34,998 bases of DNA from Bradyrhizobium sp. WSM1743 (GTDB taxonomy: Bacteria; Pseudomonadota; Alphaproteobacteria; Rhizobiales; Xanthobacteraceae). Position 1 is the first letter of the stretch, and each line of letters begins with the position of its first letter. Positions 1-7,087 of this stretch are shown piece by piece. The stretch is taken from the NCBI RefSeq assembly GCF_000473065.1, contig NZ_AXAZ01000079.1, positions 1 to 34,998 of the forward strand. Reading direction: 5' to 3'. A program made the translations under genes and the position numbers. A model generated the notes under the pieces. It made no database searches, was not told the DNA's origin, and worked only from the letters and a program-made list of their open reading frames with translations.

Positions 1-68
1 CCGGGGAGCGATGCACTATTGCCCCCGTTGCCTTGCGGATGACTGATGCGCGCGGTCCGGTCGGGCCG

Positions 69-341
69 CTACATCACCACAAGACTTGGCGCACAGACCC
101 CGGGCGCCAGGACCACACGATTTTGCCGTACGCGAACCGCACCTGTCGCTGGCGCGAGGTCTTCGCTCACGGTTGCCCGCCCTGCAAAAACCTTTCGCGC
201 CGGTGTGGCCACGTCCACCGCCACCCGACCCGCGTTCGTGACGATCGCGATACGCCCCTCTTCGTTGGGCCGGGTTGCGGCGATACATACGCCATTTCCG
301 AATTTCGGTAAAGTGGAATATTTTTGGCCGAGTGCGTTGAC
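69..341 (-). other. Open frame without ATG; possible gene remnant
   Basis: On the minus strand one frame stays open between a TAG (complement of 342-344) and a TAG at 69-71. Its downstream two thirds use GC-rich third positions and read like a beta-strand protein (RIAIVTNAGRVAVDVATPA...), more protein-like than the other frames here. There is no ATG or GTG and no ribosome site at the upstream end, so if it was a gene it has lost its start. I do not recognise the family. The rest of 1-440 shows nothing I can support. Confidence 0.25.
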
Positions 342-443
342 CTAGCACTCGCGTGTTTTGCCCATCGGGCAACACAAGGGATTGCGGCCGGGATGTTCGA
401 TGGTGCGGTCGGCTGCGCAAGCAGCAGGGCCGCTGACGCACGA

Positions 444-474
444 AAGCCCACCATCCGTTGTGGACGGTGGGCTT
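444..474 (-). terminator. Hairpin terminator of the small exported protein
   Basis: A 13-bp stem with one mismatch (AAGCCCACCATCC at 444-456 against GGACGGTGGGCTT at 462-474) and a 5-base loop lies 14 bases beyond the stop of the minus-strand gene ending at 489. A short TTTCG follows on the minus strand, so the U tract is weak. The position fits a terminator. Confidence 0.6.
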
Positions 475-488
475 CCAGTCAGGCGATC

Positions 489-761
489 TTACCAGCGATA
501 GCTGCCGGTCAGCGTGCCGTTGTTGTTGCCGCCAGGGCCGACATCGCCCTGCGTCGAGCTTGGGGTTGGATGGTTGGTGCCATTGAATGCGCCGTAGGGC
601 CCCGCGACGTCAGGATAGTACGCGCGCGGTTGAACCGGTTCGTAAGTGCGGTCCCAGCCCACGCGCGGTCCGTTCCAATCGTAGCCCTGCGCCGAGGCGG
701 CCGCAGTGCCCGCGACGAGCGATGCCGCGATCAGGCAGAGGAGTTTCGACTTGTTCTGCAT
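489..761 (-). CDS. Small exported protein of unknown function
   Basis: Encodes 90 residues. I chose the ATG at 759-761 because AAGGAG lies a few bases upstream and the product then begins with a clear signal peptide (MQNKSKLLCLIAASLVAG, cleavage near TAAASA). The mature part is about 67 residues, rich in Gly, Pro, Asn and Tyr (YDWNGPRVGWDR, then a GPGGNNNGT tail), with no cysteine and no catalytic motif; it looks like a low-complexity periplasmic or surface protein. It stands alone, with its own terminator hairpin at 444-474. A longer upstream reading to 842 lacks a ribosome site. No function can be assigned. Confidence 0.7.
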   Translation of the reverse strand: MQNKSKLLCLIAASLVAGTAAASAQGYDWNGPRVGWDRTYEPVQPRAYYPDVAGPYGAFNGTNHPTPSSTQGDVGPGGNNNGTLTGSYRW

Positions 762-1047
762 TGGAGATGCTCCTTGCTTGTGTTGGGGGCCAACGGTTGC
801 AATGCGGGAGCGTTCCGGGCGTGTGGGGCGGCGAGCGATCAACTCCGATCAACTGGATATGAAGCGCGGACCGCGGAACGAAGTGGCTGAAATGAGACGC
901 GAATTCCGGGCGTTCTGCCGCACCCCGTTCCCAGTTAACCCCGTGCCTTAACCAATAATTAATTATACGTTTGCGGGTGGGCGACAGCCCGGCCTAGCCT
1001 CTCGCGGGGAGCCGCTTTCGCAAAGCCAAACGAGTGTGGTGCGTATC

Positions 1048-1497
1048 ATGATTGCCAGATCACATGGGGCGTTGTTCGCCTCGCTCAGCGCAGCCGCGCT
1101 GCTCCTTAGCTCCGGCGACAGTTTTGCCAGACCCGCTGGCGCTGCGGCGCCCGGCGTCGTGACCGCTGTCGCCCCGCCGGCTGCAGCACGTCCGCCGATC
1201 GGGCCGGGCGCCCGGTTCCACCGTCGCAGCGCGCCGTGGGTCTATTGGCCGGGCGGCGGCGGCTTCTTCTACGACGGCGCCGGCTACAGCCAGCCCTTCG
1301 TCGATGCCGGCCAGCCGCTCTCCACCGACGTGCGCTACACCTACACCTATGATGTTCCCTGGGACTGGACGCATCGCTATCCGCCGAACGTCGTGCCGTC
1401 CGATCGCCCCTATGTACCAAGCTGCCCGACGGAGCAGGTGACGGTGCCCGGCCGTGGCGGCAGCGAGCACACCGTCAACATCATGCGCTGCTACTGA
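1048..1497 (+). CDS. Exported Pro/Tyr-rich hypothetical protein
   Basis: Encodes about 149 residues from the ATG at 1048; a GTG at 1036 in the same frame would add four residues. Residues 1-32 form a signal peptide (MIARSHGALFASLSAAALLL, then FARPAG). The mature region is Pro/Gly/Tyr-rich (WVYWPGGGGFFYDGAGYSQP, YTYTYDVPWDW) and has two cysteines near the end (SCPTEQVTV, IMRCY) that could form a disulfide. An AT-rich stretch at about 945-967 is the likely promoter. It is convergent with the GNAT gene, one base between stops. This type of short exported protein is common in Bradyrhizobium-like genomes, but I know of no assigned role. Confidence 0.7.
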   Translation: MIARSHGALFASLSAAALLLSSGDSFARPAGAAAPGVVTAVAPPAAARPPIGPGARFHRRSAPWVYWPGGGGFFYDGAGYSQPFVDAGQPLSTDVRYTYTYDVPWDWTHRYPPNVVPSDRPYVPSCPTEQVTVPGRGGSEHTVNIMRCY

Positions 1498-1498
1498 G

Positions 1499-2341
1499 CT
1501 AACCCAGCTCGAAGCTGGTGACGCCGAAGACGCGGTCGATGCGCAGCGGCGGGATCGGCCCCGTGTACATCCGCGCCGTCTCGAACACCGGCTTGAGGCC
1601 GAGCTCCTCGGCGAGCGCGATCGCCGCAGGATTGACGGCGGGGACATCGAGGAAGACCTCGCCACCGCCCGCGCTTCCCAGCAGTGCCTGCATGACCGCT
1701 TCCGCGGCCGCGCGATCGTCGGCGACGAGCGGGCCGATCTTGTAGCCCGTCCGGCACGGACGGATCACGCCCCATGCAGCGAGCCCGCCGTCGCGCAGCA
1801 ATGCGCGGCCGACGTGGCCGGGTGTGTTGATCCAGGCCCGCAGGAAGGCGCTGCGCCGCGCCGGGAAGACGGTGGCGTCATCGGCTTCAACAATTGCAAA
1901 CGGGATCTTGTCGAGGGCGACGACCTCGGCAGACGGTTTCGGTGGCGTGGTCACGACGCCGCCATAGCGGATATTGGCGTAAGCGAGCTGGAAGCCGGAC
2001 TTTTTGTAGCTGTCCTGCTGCGCCACGACACCATCGAGCCCGATGATGCGGGTGCCCGCATGCGCGATCGCTGCGTTCCAGATGCGCAGGCCATGGCCCG
2101 CGCCGCGAAAGCGCTCGCGCACGATGTAGAAGCCGAGGAAGGCGAAGCGGTCGTCATAATTGACGCAGGAGACGGTCGCGACCGGCTCGCCGTCGATCTC
2201 GCCGACGAAGAAGCCTTGCACATCGGGGATTGCGAAGCAGGCGGCGTCGGCAAGGCCCGGATTCCAGCCCTCCGCCGCGGCCCAGTCGATGGCGATGATG
2301 ATCTCCTCGGGGCGCAAATTGCGGATCTGCAAATCGCTCAT
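1499..2341 (-). CDS. GNAT family N-acetyltransferase (two-domain)
   Basis: Encodes 280 residues. GNAT enzymes transfer an acyl group from acyl-CoA to an amine. The N-terminal half carries the acceptor loop and the acetyl-CoA pyrophosphate-binding motif A in GFYIVRERFRGAGHGLRIW (about residues 70-90, R-x-x-G-x-G). The C-terminal half (about 150-280, with GRALLRDGGLAAWGVIRPC and YKIGPLVADD) resembles the second GNAT-like domain of the YitH/HolE type. The substrate is unknown. It starts at the ATG at 2339-2341 and is divergent from the SDR gene at 2443, with about 100 bp between. The family call is firm; the acceptor is not known. Confidence 0.85.
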   Translation of the reverse strand: MSDLQIRNLRPEEIIIAIDWAAAEGWNPGLADAACFAIPDVQGFFVGEIDGEPVATVSCVNYDDRFAFLGFYIVRERFRGAGHGLRIWNAAIAHAGTRIIGLDGVVAQQDSYKKSGFQLAYANIRYGGVVTTPPKPSAEVVALDKIPFAIVEADDATVFPARRSAFLRAWINTPGHVGRALLRDGGLAAWGVIRPCRTGYKIGPLVADDRAAAEAVMQALLGSAGGGEVFLDVPAVNPAAIALAEELGLKPVFETARMYTGPIPPLRIDRVFGVTSFELG

Positions 2342-2442
2342 GACGAACGCTCTCGACCATGGACCTGCCGACAGGTCTGGCTGTAGAAGGCCTCATGATA
2401 GGCCGAGCCTGCGGCTCGGCTCAACTCAAGGGATGATCGGTC

Positions 2443-3146
2443 ATGGCAGCAGAAAAGGTGGCTCTCGTTACCGCCGGCGGCAGCGGGATGGGGGCGGGGG
2501 CTGCGCGGCGGCTGGCAGCGGACGGGTTTCGCGTCGCGATTCTGTCGTCCTCGGGCAAGGGCGAGGCGCTGGCTGCCGAGCTCGGCGGGCTCGGCATCAC
2601 CGGCTCGAACCAGTCGACAGACGATCTGACGCGCCTCGTCGACGTTGCGATGGCGAAGTGGGGACGGATCGACGTGCTCGTCAACAGCGCCGGCCACGGG
2701 CCGCGTGCGCCCATCACCGAGATCACCGACGAGCAGTGGCATACCGGCCTCGACACGTATCTGCTGAACGTGATCCGTCCGACGCGGCTGGTGACGCCGC
2801 TGATGCAGGCGCAGAAGGGCGGCGCCATCATCAACATCTCGACGGCCTGGGCGTTCGAGCCGAGCGCGATGTTCCCGACCTCGGCGGTGTTCCGCGCCGG
2901 CCTTGCCGCCTCACCAAGATCTTCACCGACACTTACGCCGCGGACAACATTCGCATGAACAACGTCCTGCCGGGCTGGATCGACAGCCTGCCGCAGCTGG
3001 ACGCGCGCCGCGACAGCGTGCCGATGAAGCGATACGGCAAGGTCGAGGAGATCGCCGCGACGATTTCGTTCCTGGCCTCTGACGGCGCAGCCTACATCAC
3101 CGGCCAGAACATCCGCGTCGATGGCGGCCTGACGCGCTCGGTCTGA
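2443..3146 (+). pseudogene. SDR oxidoreductase broken by a -1 frameshift
   Basis: The reading frame from the ATG at 2443 encodes a typical short-chain dehydrogenase N-terminus: nucleotide-binding TAGGSGMGAGAARRLA at residues 10-25, VNSAGHGPRAP in place of NNAG, and IINISTAWAFEPSA. After GLAA near 2910 it runs into a short nonsense tail ending at 2958. The proper C-terminus (FTKIFTDTYAADNIRMNNVL to ITGQNIRVDGGLTRSV) continues in another frame and stops at 3144-3146. Adding one T at about 2911 (GCCGCC-TTC-ACC) restores a single product of about 234 residues. The place where SDRs have YxxxK reads VFRAG, so catalytic Tyr and Lys are absent even in the repaired protein. It may be a real mutation or a sequence error. 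Confidence 0.8.
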
Positions 3147-3156
3147 GGCGCTCGCG

Positions 3157-4395
3157 TCAATGCGATGAGACGAGCCGCGCCAGCGCGGGCAGGATCCTGT
3201 AGCGCGCAATCTCGTGCGGATATTCGCCGCGATTGGCGAGCAGGACGATGCCGATCCGCCGCGCCGGCACGAGGCCGATATAGCCGGAAGCATTATTGAG
3301 GCCGCCAGGCTTGTCGACGACAGTGACGCCTGGCAGATGCACGGTCTCCCAGGCCAAGCCCTGGCCAAATCTGTCGTCGACGCGGAAGGCCTCACGCTGC
3401 GTCAGCCGCAGTGCTTCGCGCAGATGCGGATCGATCGCCCGGCCGTCGACGCAGGCCGCTACGAACGTCGCGAGCTCACGCGCCGAGGAAAACATCTGCC
3501 CGGTGCCGGGAAAGTCGAAATAGCTCTGCTGGTCGCCGATCGGGCCGATCGCTATGCCCTGATCCGAATAGCCCTGGACGGAGCGTTGCATCCAGGCCGC
3601 GTCCATGATGGCGCGATTGTCTTCACCGCGTTCGGGGACGCAGGTCGCGGTCATGCCGAGTGGCCCAAGGATGCGTTGCTCGAATAGGGTCGCGATCGGC
3701 AGGCCGTAACGGCGTTCGAGCACGAGCTGAAGCAGCACGTATCCGGCATGGGTGTAGATGCGCTGTCGGCCGGGGGCGACGCCGGGGGCCGGCGCGAAGG
3801 CGTTGAGCATCCCGATGAACTGCTCGCGATTGTACTGCTCGTTCGGCCATGGCGGATGGTCGGTCGGCAGCAGCAGCCCCGTGGTGTGCGTGACGAGCTC
3901 GCCGACGGTGACGCGGCAGATGTAGTCGCCGTTGAGCTCCGGAAGGTATTTTTGCAGACGATCGTCGAGCCGCAGTTCGCCGCGTAGTGTGCCGAGCGCC
4001 ACAAGCGTGGCCTCGAATGGTTTTCGCAACGATGCGAGGCTGAACAGCGTGTCCGGCGTCACCTTCCGTCTGGTGGCATCATCGGCAAAACCATAGGTGA
4101 AGAACTCGACATGGCGACCGGCATAGAGCGCGGCGGCGAGCCCGCCTGCATGGTCCGGCGTTGCGGTCGGCGCCAGCTCGCTCGCGACGATGTCTCGCAT
4201 CTGCGCGATCATGTCGGAATCCGCCGAGGCACGGCGCGGCCGGACCAACGCGATCGCGAATGGAACGAGCGCAGCCCGGGCGAGAGCCCGCCTTGTGAGA
4301 TATGATGGAATGACAATAGGCGGCACGTGTCCCGACGAACGATGATGCGCCCCAAGTCTGCTTTTTAGCGGAAAATGCCCCGAGCCCCAATTCAC
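3157..4395 (-). CDS. Serine hydrolase, beta-lactamase/penicillin-binding fold (EstB-like)
   Basis: Encodes up to 412 residues. Class C beta-lactamase-fold hydrolases cleave esters, peptides or beta-lactams through an acyl-serine. The SxxK motif is SLRK at residues 122-125, the YxN position reads YTH (in RIYTHAGYVLL), and the KTG-like segment is DKPGGLNNASGY, which fits an esterase or peptidase more than a true lactamase. An N-terminal stretch with RRALARAALVPFAIALVRP followed by RRASA looks like a Tat- or Sec-type export signal preceded by an extra 25-30 residues. A GTG at 4324-4326 (codon 24) is a plausible alternative start. It is convergent with the SDR gene and divergent from arsR-like. 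Substrate unknown. Confidence 0.82.
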   Translation of the reverse strand: MNWGSGHFPLKSRLGAHHRSSGHVPPIVIPSYLTRRALARAALVPFAIALVRPRRASADSDMIAQMRDIVASELAPTATPDHAGGLAAALYAGRHVEFFTYGFADDATRRKVTPDTLFSLASLRKPFEATLVALGTLRGELRLDDRLQKYLPELNGDYICRVTVGELVTHTTGLLLPTDHPPWPNEQYNREQFIGMLNAFAPAPGVAPGRQRIYTHAGYVLLQLVLERRYGLPIATLFEQRILGPLGMTATCVPERGEDNRAIMDAAWMQRSVQGYSDQGIAIGPIGDQQSYFDFPGTGQMFSSARELATFVAACVDGRAIDPHLREALRLTQREAFRVDDRFGQGLAWETVHLPGVTVVDKPGGLNNASGYIGLVPARRIGIVLLANRGEYPHEIARYRILPALARLVSSH

Positions 4396-4439
4396 GATCG
4401 CGCGTTGTAGGTTCCGCAGCGCGGACTGCGATCAGATTG

Positions 4440-4457
4440 CTTAGCTTGGAAGCTAAC
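4440..4457. promoter_or_regulatory. Upstream 18-bp operator of the ArsR-type regulator
   Basis: CTTAGCTTGGAAGCTAAC contains a perfect 16-bp inverted repeat (TTAGCTT-GG-AAGCTAA, 4441-4456). It matches the second site at 4489-4506 in 13 or 14 of 18 positions, with consensus sTTAGCTTnnnnGCTAAC, and their centres are 49 bp apart. It lies just upstream of the -35 box. Its palindromic form and pairing are what a dimeric winged-helix repressor would use; binding is inferred. Confidence 0.65.
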
Positions 4458-4462
4458 AATTG

Positions 4463-4490
4463 TTGACAACTCGCCATTCCGGTCTATAGT
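4463..4490 (+). promoter_or_regulatory. Sigma70-like promoter for a leaderless arsR-type mRNA
   Basis: TTGACA at 4463-4468 and TATAGT at 4485-4490 are separated by 16 bp. The ATG at 4498 comes seven bases after the -10 box, where transcription should begin, and no ribosome-binding site precedes it. The transcript is therefore predicted to start at or within a base or two of the start codon. Confidence 0.7.
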
Positions 4491-4506
4491 TAGCTTCATG
4501 GCTAAC
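4489..4506. promoter_or_regulatory. Operator straddling the start codon of the ArsR-type regulator
   Basis: GTTAGCTTCATGGCTAAC has inverted arms GTTAGC (4489-4494) and GCTAAC (4501-4506). It overlaps the last two bases of the -10 box, the predicted start point and the ATG plus codons 2-3. A protein bound here would block initiation directly, so autorepression is the natural reading. Confidence 0.65.
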
Positions 4507-4878
4507 CAATTGAATCAGCTCGATCAGATCTTCGCAGCGCTTGCCGATCCCACACGGCGGGCGATCGTGATGCGGTTGTGCGCCGGCGAGGCTTCGGTCG
4601 GCGAGCTCGCGGATCCCTTCGACATGGCGCTGCCGAGTTTCATGAAACACATCCACGTGCTGGAGGTGAGCGGACTGGTTCAGTCGGAGAAATCCGGACG
4701 CGTGCGCACCTGCCGGCTCAGTCCGGATGCGCTCCTCGGCGCCGAGGACTGGTTCCAGCAGCAGCGCGCGATCTGGGAGGCGCGGCTCGACCGGTTCGAG
4801 GCCTATGTGATGAAGCTCAAGAAGGAGAGGGCGGGCGCCAAGCGGCCGTCCCGAACAACCAAACGGAAAGGTTCCTGA
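4498..4878 (+). CDS. ArsR family winged-helix regulator (AHSA1-linked type)
   Basis: Encodes 126 residues. The N-terminus LDQIFAALADPTRRAIVMRL is the classical ArsR helix, and VGELADPFDMALPSFMKHIH is the helix-turn-helix (about residues 35-55), followed by the wing (SGLVQSEKSGRVRTCRL). The metal-binding CxC of true arsenic/cadmium sensors is absent, so it is not expected to sense metal. The tail is basic (KKERAGAKRPSRTTKRKGS). It is followed two bases later by an AHSA1-type gene, a pairing seen widely in bacteria. The start needs no ribosome site because the ATG sits at the predicted transcription start. It probably represses its own operon through the two palindromes; the inducer is unknown. 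Confidence 0.9.
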   Translation: MANQLNQLDQIFAALADPTRRAIVMRLCAGEASVGELADPFDMALPSFMKHIHVLEVSGLVQSEKSGRVRTCRLSPDALLGAEDWFQQQRAIWEARLDRFEAYVMKLKKERAGAKRPSRTTKRKGS

Positions 4879-4880
4879 TA

Positions 4881-5372
4881 ATGACGAGTTCTGCCAATCC
4901 CGCTCTGTCGCAATGGTCGCTCGACCGCGAGATCGTGATGTCGCGCGTGATCGACGCGCCGCGCGATCTGGTGTTCGAGGCGTGGTCCGATCCGAAGCAT
5001 CTGCCGCAATGGTTCGGGCCGAAGGAATTCAAGATCGAGACCTTCGAGATCGACGTGCGCGTCGGCGGTGTCTGGCGCTTCAACATGATCGGGCCCGACG
5101 GCACCGTCTATCCGAACCGGATGCGCTTCCGCCGCATCGAGCGGCCGTCGCTGATGGAGATGGATCACGGCGTCGACCAGGATGACGATCCCGGCATGTT
5201 CCGCTTTACCCTCACCTTTGCCGAGCAGAGCAACGGCAAGACCGTGCTGATGATGCGCCAGCTTGCCTCGAGCACCGAGCAGCGCGACGGCATGATCGGC
5301 TTCGGCGCCGTCGAATACGGCTACCAGACGCTGGACAAGCTGGCGGCCTATGTGGCGGGGATGAAGAAATAG
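4881..5372 (+). CDS. SRPBCC/AHSA1 domain protein
   Basis: Encodes 163 residues of the START-like AHSA1 family: the N-terminal REIVMSRVIDAPRDLVFEAW strand-helix, the DPKHLPQWFGP signature, then GGVWRFNMIGPDGTVYPN and the C-terminal helix (YGYQTLDKLAAYVAG). Such proteins form a hydrophobic ligand-binding cup; some act as Hsp90 co-chaperones in eukaryotes, but bacterial members have mostly unknown ligands. It lies 2 bp after the ArsR-type gene and must be co-transcribed with it, so it is probably the effector protein of that regulator. No signal peptide: cytoplasmic. Confidence 0.88.
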   Translation: MTSSANPALSQWSLDREIVMSRVIDAPRDLVFEAWSDPKHLPQWFGPKEFKIETFEIDVRVGGVWRFNMIGPDGTVYPNRMRFRRIERPSLMEMDHGVDQDDDPGMFRFTLTFAEQSNGKTVLMMRQLASSTEQRDGMIGFGAVEYGYQTLDKLAAYVAGMKK

Positions 5373-5386
5373 AGTTGCGGCGTTCT

Positions 5387-5413
5387 CCCGGGGGCCTCGA
5401 GAAGGCCCCGGGG
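5387..5413 (+). terminator. GC-rich hairpin after the AHSA1 gene
   Basis: CCCGGGGGCCT and AGGCCCCGGGG form an imperfect stem of about 10 bp with one bulged G and a short loop, 15 bases past the stop. No T run follows, so it is only a probable terminator. Confidence 0.4.
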
Positions 5414-5456
5414 AACGAGCTCGGAAACGCGCTGGGAGAGCTGCCGCCTTCGCGAA

Positions 5457-5532
5457 TATGACAGCGCGAAGGTCAATTATGACAGCGACATAACGCAGAT
5501 TTTTGTCGCGCCTTGCTGCCGAATTATGACAG
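5457..5532 (+). repeat. Three TATGACAG direct repeats upstream of a membrane protein gene
   Basis: TATGACAGCG occurs at 5457-5466 and 5478-5487, exactly 21 bp apart (two helical turns), and TATGACAG again at 5525-5532. All three are on the same strand within the 205-bp gap before the gene at 5578, which otherwise holds nothing recognisable. The spacing suggests same-face binding by a regulator that uses direct repeats; no regulator is identified. Confidence 0.45.
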
Positions 5533-5577
5533 AATTGCTATCGCTAGATGTCACATCGATTACAGCGGAGCGAATTC

Positions 5578-6420
5578 ATGTTGCAGTGGCAGGCGCGGTC
5601 AAATCCCCTCGCGTGGTGGTGGGGGTCGCTGACGCTTGTGAGCAGCGCCAATATCCTGGTCTGGTTCATGCTGTACCGCGAGTTCTACCCGACGGTCGCG
5701 GGCAGCCTCGGTGGCGGCTCGGATATCGGGCTGATGTTGCTGCTGTGCGCCGGCTATGTGTTCGGCTGCGCCTTCCGTTCGGTGCTGCCGCGCGCCGACG
5801 TGCAGCGCATCTGCCTGTTCGACACCTGGCTCTCCAGCGTCTTCGTAGGACGCTCGGTTGCGACCGTGGCCGAACTCTGCTTCGCCGCACAATGGGCCAT
5901 CATCCTGCATCAGCTCGGCACCATGACCGGCGCCGAGACGGCGGTGAACATCGCGTGGGTGATTGTCCCGGTGATCATCATCGCCGAGTGCTTCTCCTGG
6001 TACGCGGTGGTCACCACCAATTATCTCTACAACGCGATCGAGAATTCGCTGTGGGCGGTGACCTTCTTCCTCGCCGGCATCGCGCTGTGCCGCCTGATGC
6101 CGGAATTCCAGGGCGTGGTGCGCTGGGCGCTGATGTCAGGCATCGTCGGCATCGCCTGCTTCCTCGCCTTCCTCGTCACCGTCGATGTGCCGATGTATCT
6201 CAGCCGCTGGCGGGCCGGGCACGCCGAGGGCGGCAGGTTCTTGGGCCTGCTCGAAGGCCTGCATGATGTCGCGACGCGCTGGGTGGTGACCCACGACGTC
6301 GCGCATTGGAAGGGCGAGCTGACCTGGATGTTCCTGTATTTCAGCGCCGCCGTCTGGTCGAGCCTCGCGCTCTGCGCGCTCTACGCGATGGAAGGCTATC
6401 TGGCGCGTTATCTCGCCTGA
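5578..6420 (+). CDS. Multi-pass inner membrane protein of unknown function
   Basis: Encodes 280 residues from the ATG at 5578, chosen because GGAG at 5567-5570 is well placed; an earlier ATG at 5548 has no ribosome site. I see about seven hydrophobic segments, for example LTLVSSANILVWFMLY, IGLMLLLCAGYVFGCAF, VNIAWVIVPVIIIAECF, LWAVTFFLAGIALC, LMSGIVGIACFLAFLV and FLYFSAAVWSSLALCALYA. Conserved-looking polar features include RSVATVAELCFAAQW, ECFSWYAVVTTNYLYNAIE and a HDVAHWKGE loop with two histidines, which could bind a metal or a lipid headgroup. No known transporter motif. The three TATGACAG repeats upstream are probably its control region. It ends four bases before the stop of the convergent response regulator. 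Confidence 0.75.
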   Translation: MLQWQARSNPLAWWWGSLTLVSSANILVWFMLYREFYPTVAGSLGGGSDIGLMLLLCAGYVFGCAFRSVLPRADVQRICLFDTWLSSVFVGRSVATVAELCFAAQWAIILHQLGTMTGAETAVNIAWVIVPVIIIAECFSWYAVVTTNYLYNAIENSLWAVTFFLAGIALCRLMPEFQGVVRWALMSGIVGIACFLAFLVTVDVPMYLSRWRAGHAEGGRFLGLLEGLHDVATRWVVTHDVAHWKGELTWMFLYFSAAVWSSLALCALYAMEGYLARYLA

Positions 6421-6424
6421 GCGA

Positions 6425-7087
6425 TCACGCTTCGCCCAGATCGACCTGCGTCAGCAATCCCTGGCGCAGCGCCAGCCGGACCAGCTCGATGTCGGAGCCG
6501 ACGCCGAGCTTGTCCTTGATCAGGGAATGCAGGTTCGCCACCGTCTTCGGGCTGACATGCAGCGTCTCGGCGATCTCCTCCGTCGTGTTCTCGGCGAGCA
6601 GCAGCCGCAGCACCTCGAATTCGCGCGGCGTCAGCACGTCGGCGGCCGAGCTCTCGCCGCTGATGCGGCTGAGCGCAAGCTCGTGGTCGATGTCGGGGCT
6701 GATGGCGATCTTGCCGGCGAGCACGTCCTTGACCGCGCGCACCAATGTCTCGGGCGGACTGGTCTTGGTGACGTAGCCCCTCGCACCGGCGCGGATCGCC
6801 TGCACGGCAAAGCCGGCATTCTCGTGCATGGTGAAGACGAGGATCCGTGCCGCCTTGTCCCACTGCCTGATCCGCCTGACGGCCTCGATGCCGCCGATGC
6901 CGGGCATGCTGAGGTCCATGATGACGAGGTCGGGCGTCTCGGATTTGTACAGGCGATAGGCTTCCGCTCCGTCGGACGCCTCGGCGACGACACGCAATCC
7001 GGGCTGTTTCTGGAGCACGGAGCGATAGCCCTCGCGGACGACGGAATGGTCGTCGACCAGCAGAATGGTCGCTTCAGTCGCACTCAT
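6425..7087 (-). CDS. NarL/FixJ-family response regulator
   Basis: Encodes 220 residues. The receiver domain (about 6-120) has the acidic pair D12-D13, phosphoacceptor D58 in LVIMDLSMPG, the conserved T in VFTMHENAG and K in YVTKTSPPE. A LuxR-type helix-turn-helix follows (about 150-205): LTPREFEVLRLLLAENTTEE and LHVSPKTVANLHSLIKDKLG. It binds DNA after phosphorylation. Its start overlaps the kinase stop by 4 bp, so both are translated from one message and form a pair. Its target is not shown by the sequence; the divergent gene at 8658 is a fair guess. Confidence 0.93.
   Translation of the reverse strand: MSATEATILLVDDHSVVREGYRSVLQKQPGLRVVAEASDGAEAYRLYKSETPDLVIMDLSMPGIGGIEAVRRIRQWDKAARILVFTMHENAGFAVQAIRAGARGYVTKTSPPETLVRAVKDVLAGKIAISPDIDHELALSRISGESSAADVLTPREFEVLRLLLAENTTEEIAETLHVSPKTVANLHSLIKDKLGVGSDIELVRLALRQGLLTQVDLGEA

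Noticed and set aside
4498..4878. Arsenic sensor working with the arsB-like gene at 15149
   Set aside because: The regulator lacks the CxC metal site, is paired with an AHSA1 gene and lies 10 kb away from the pump on the other strand.
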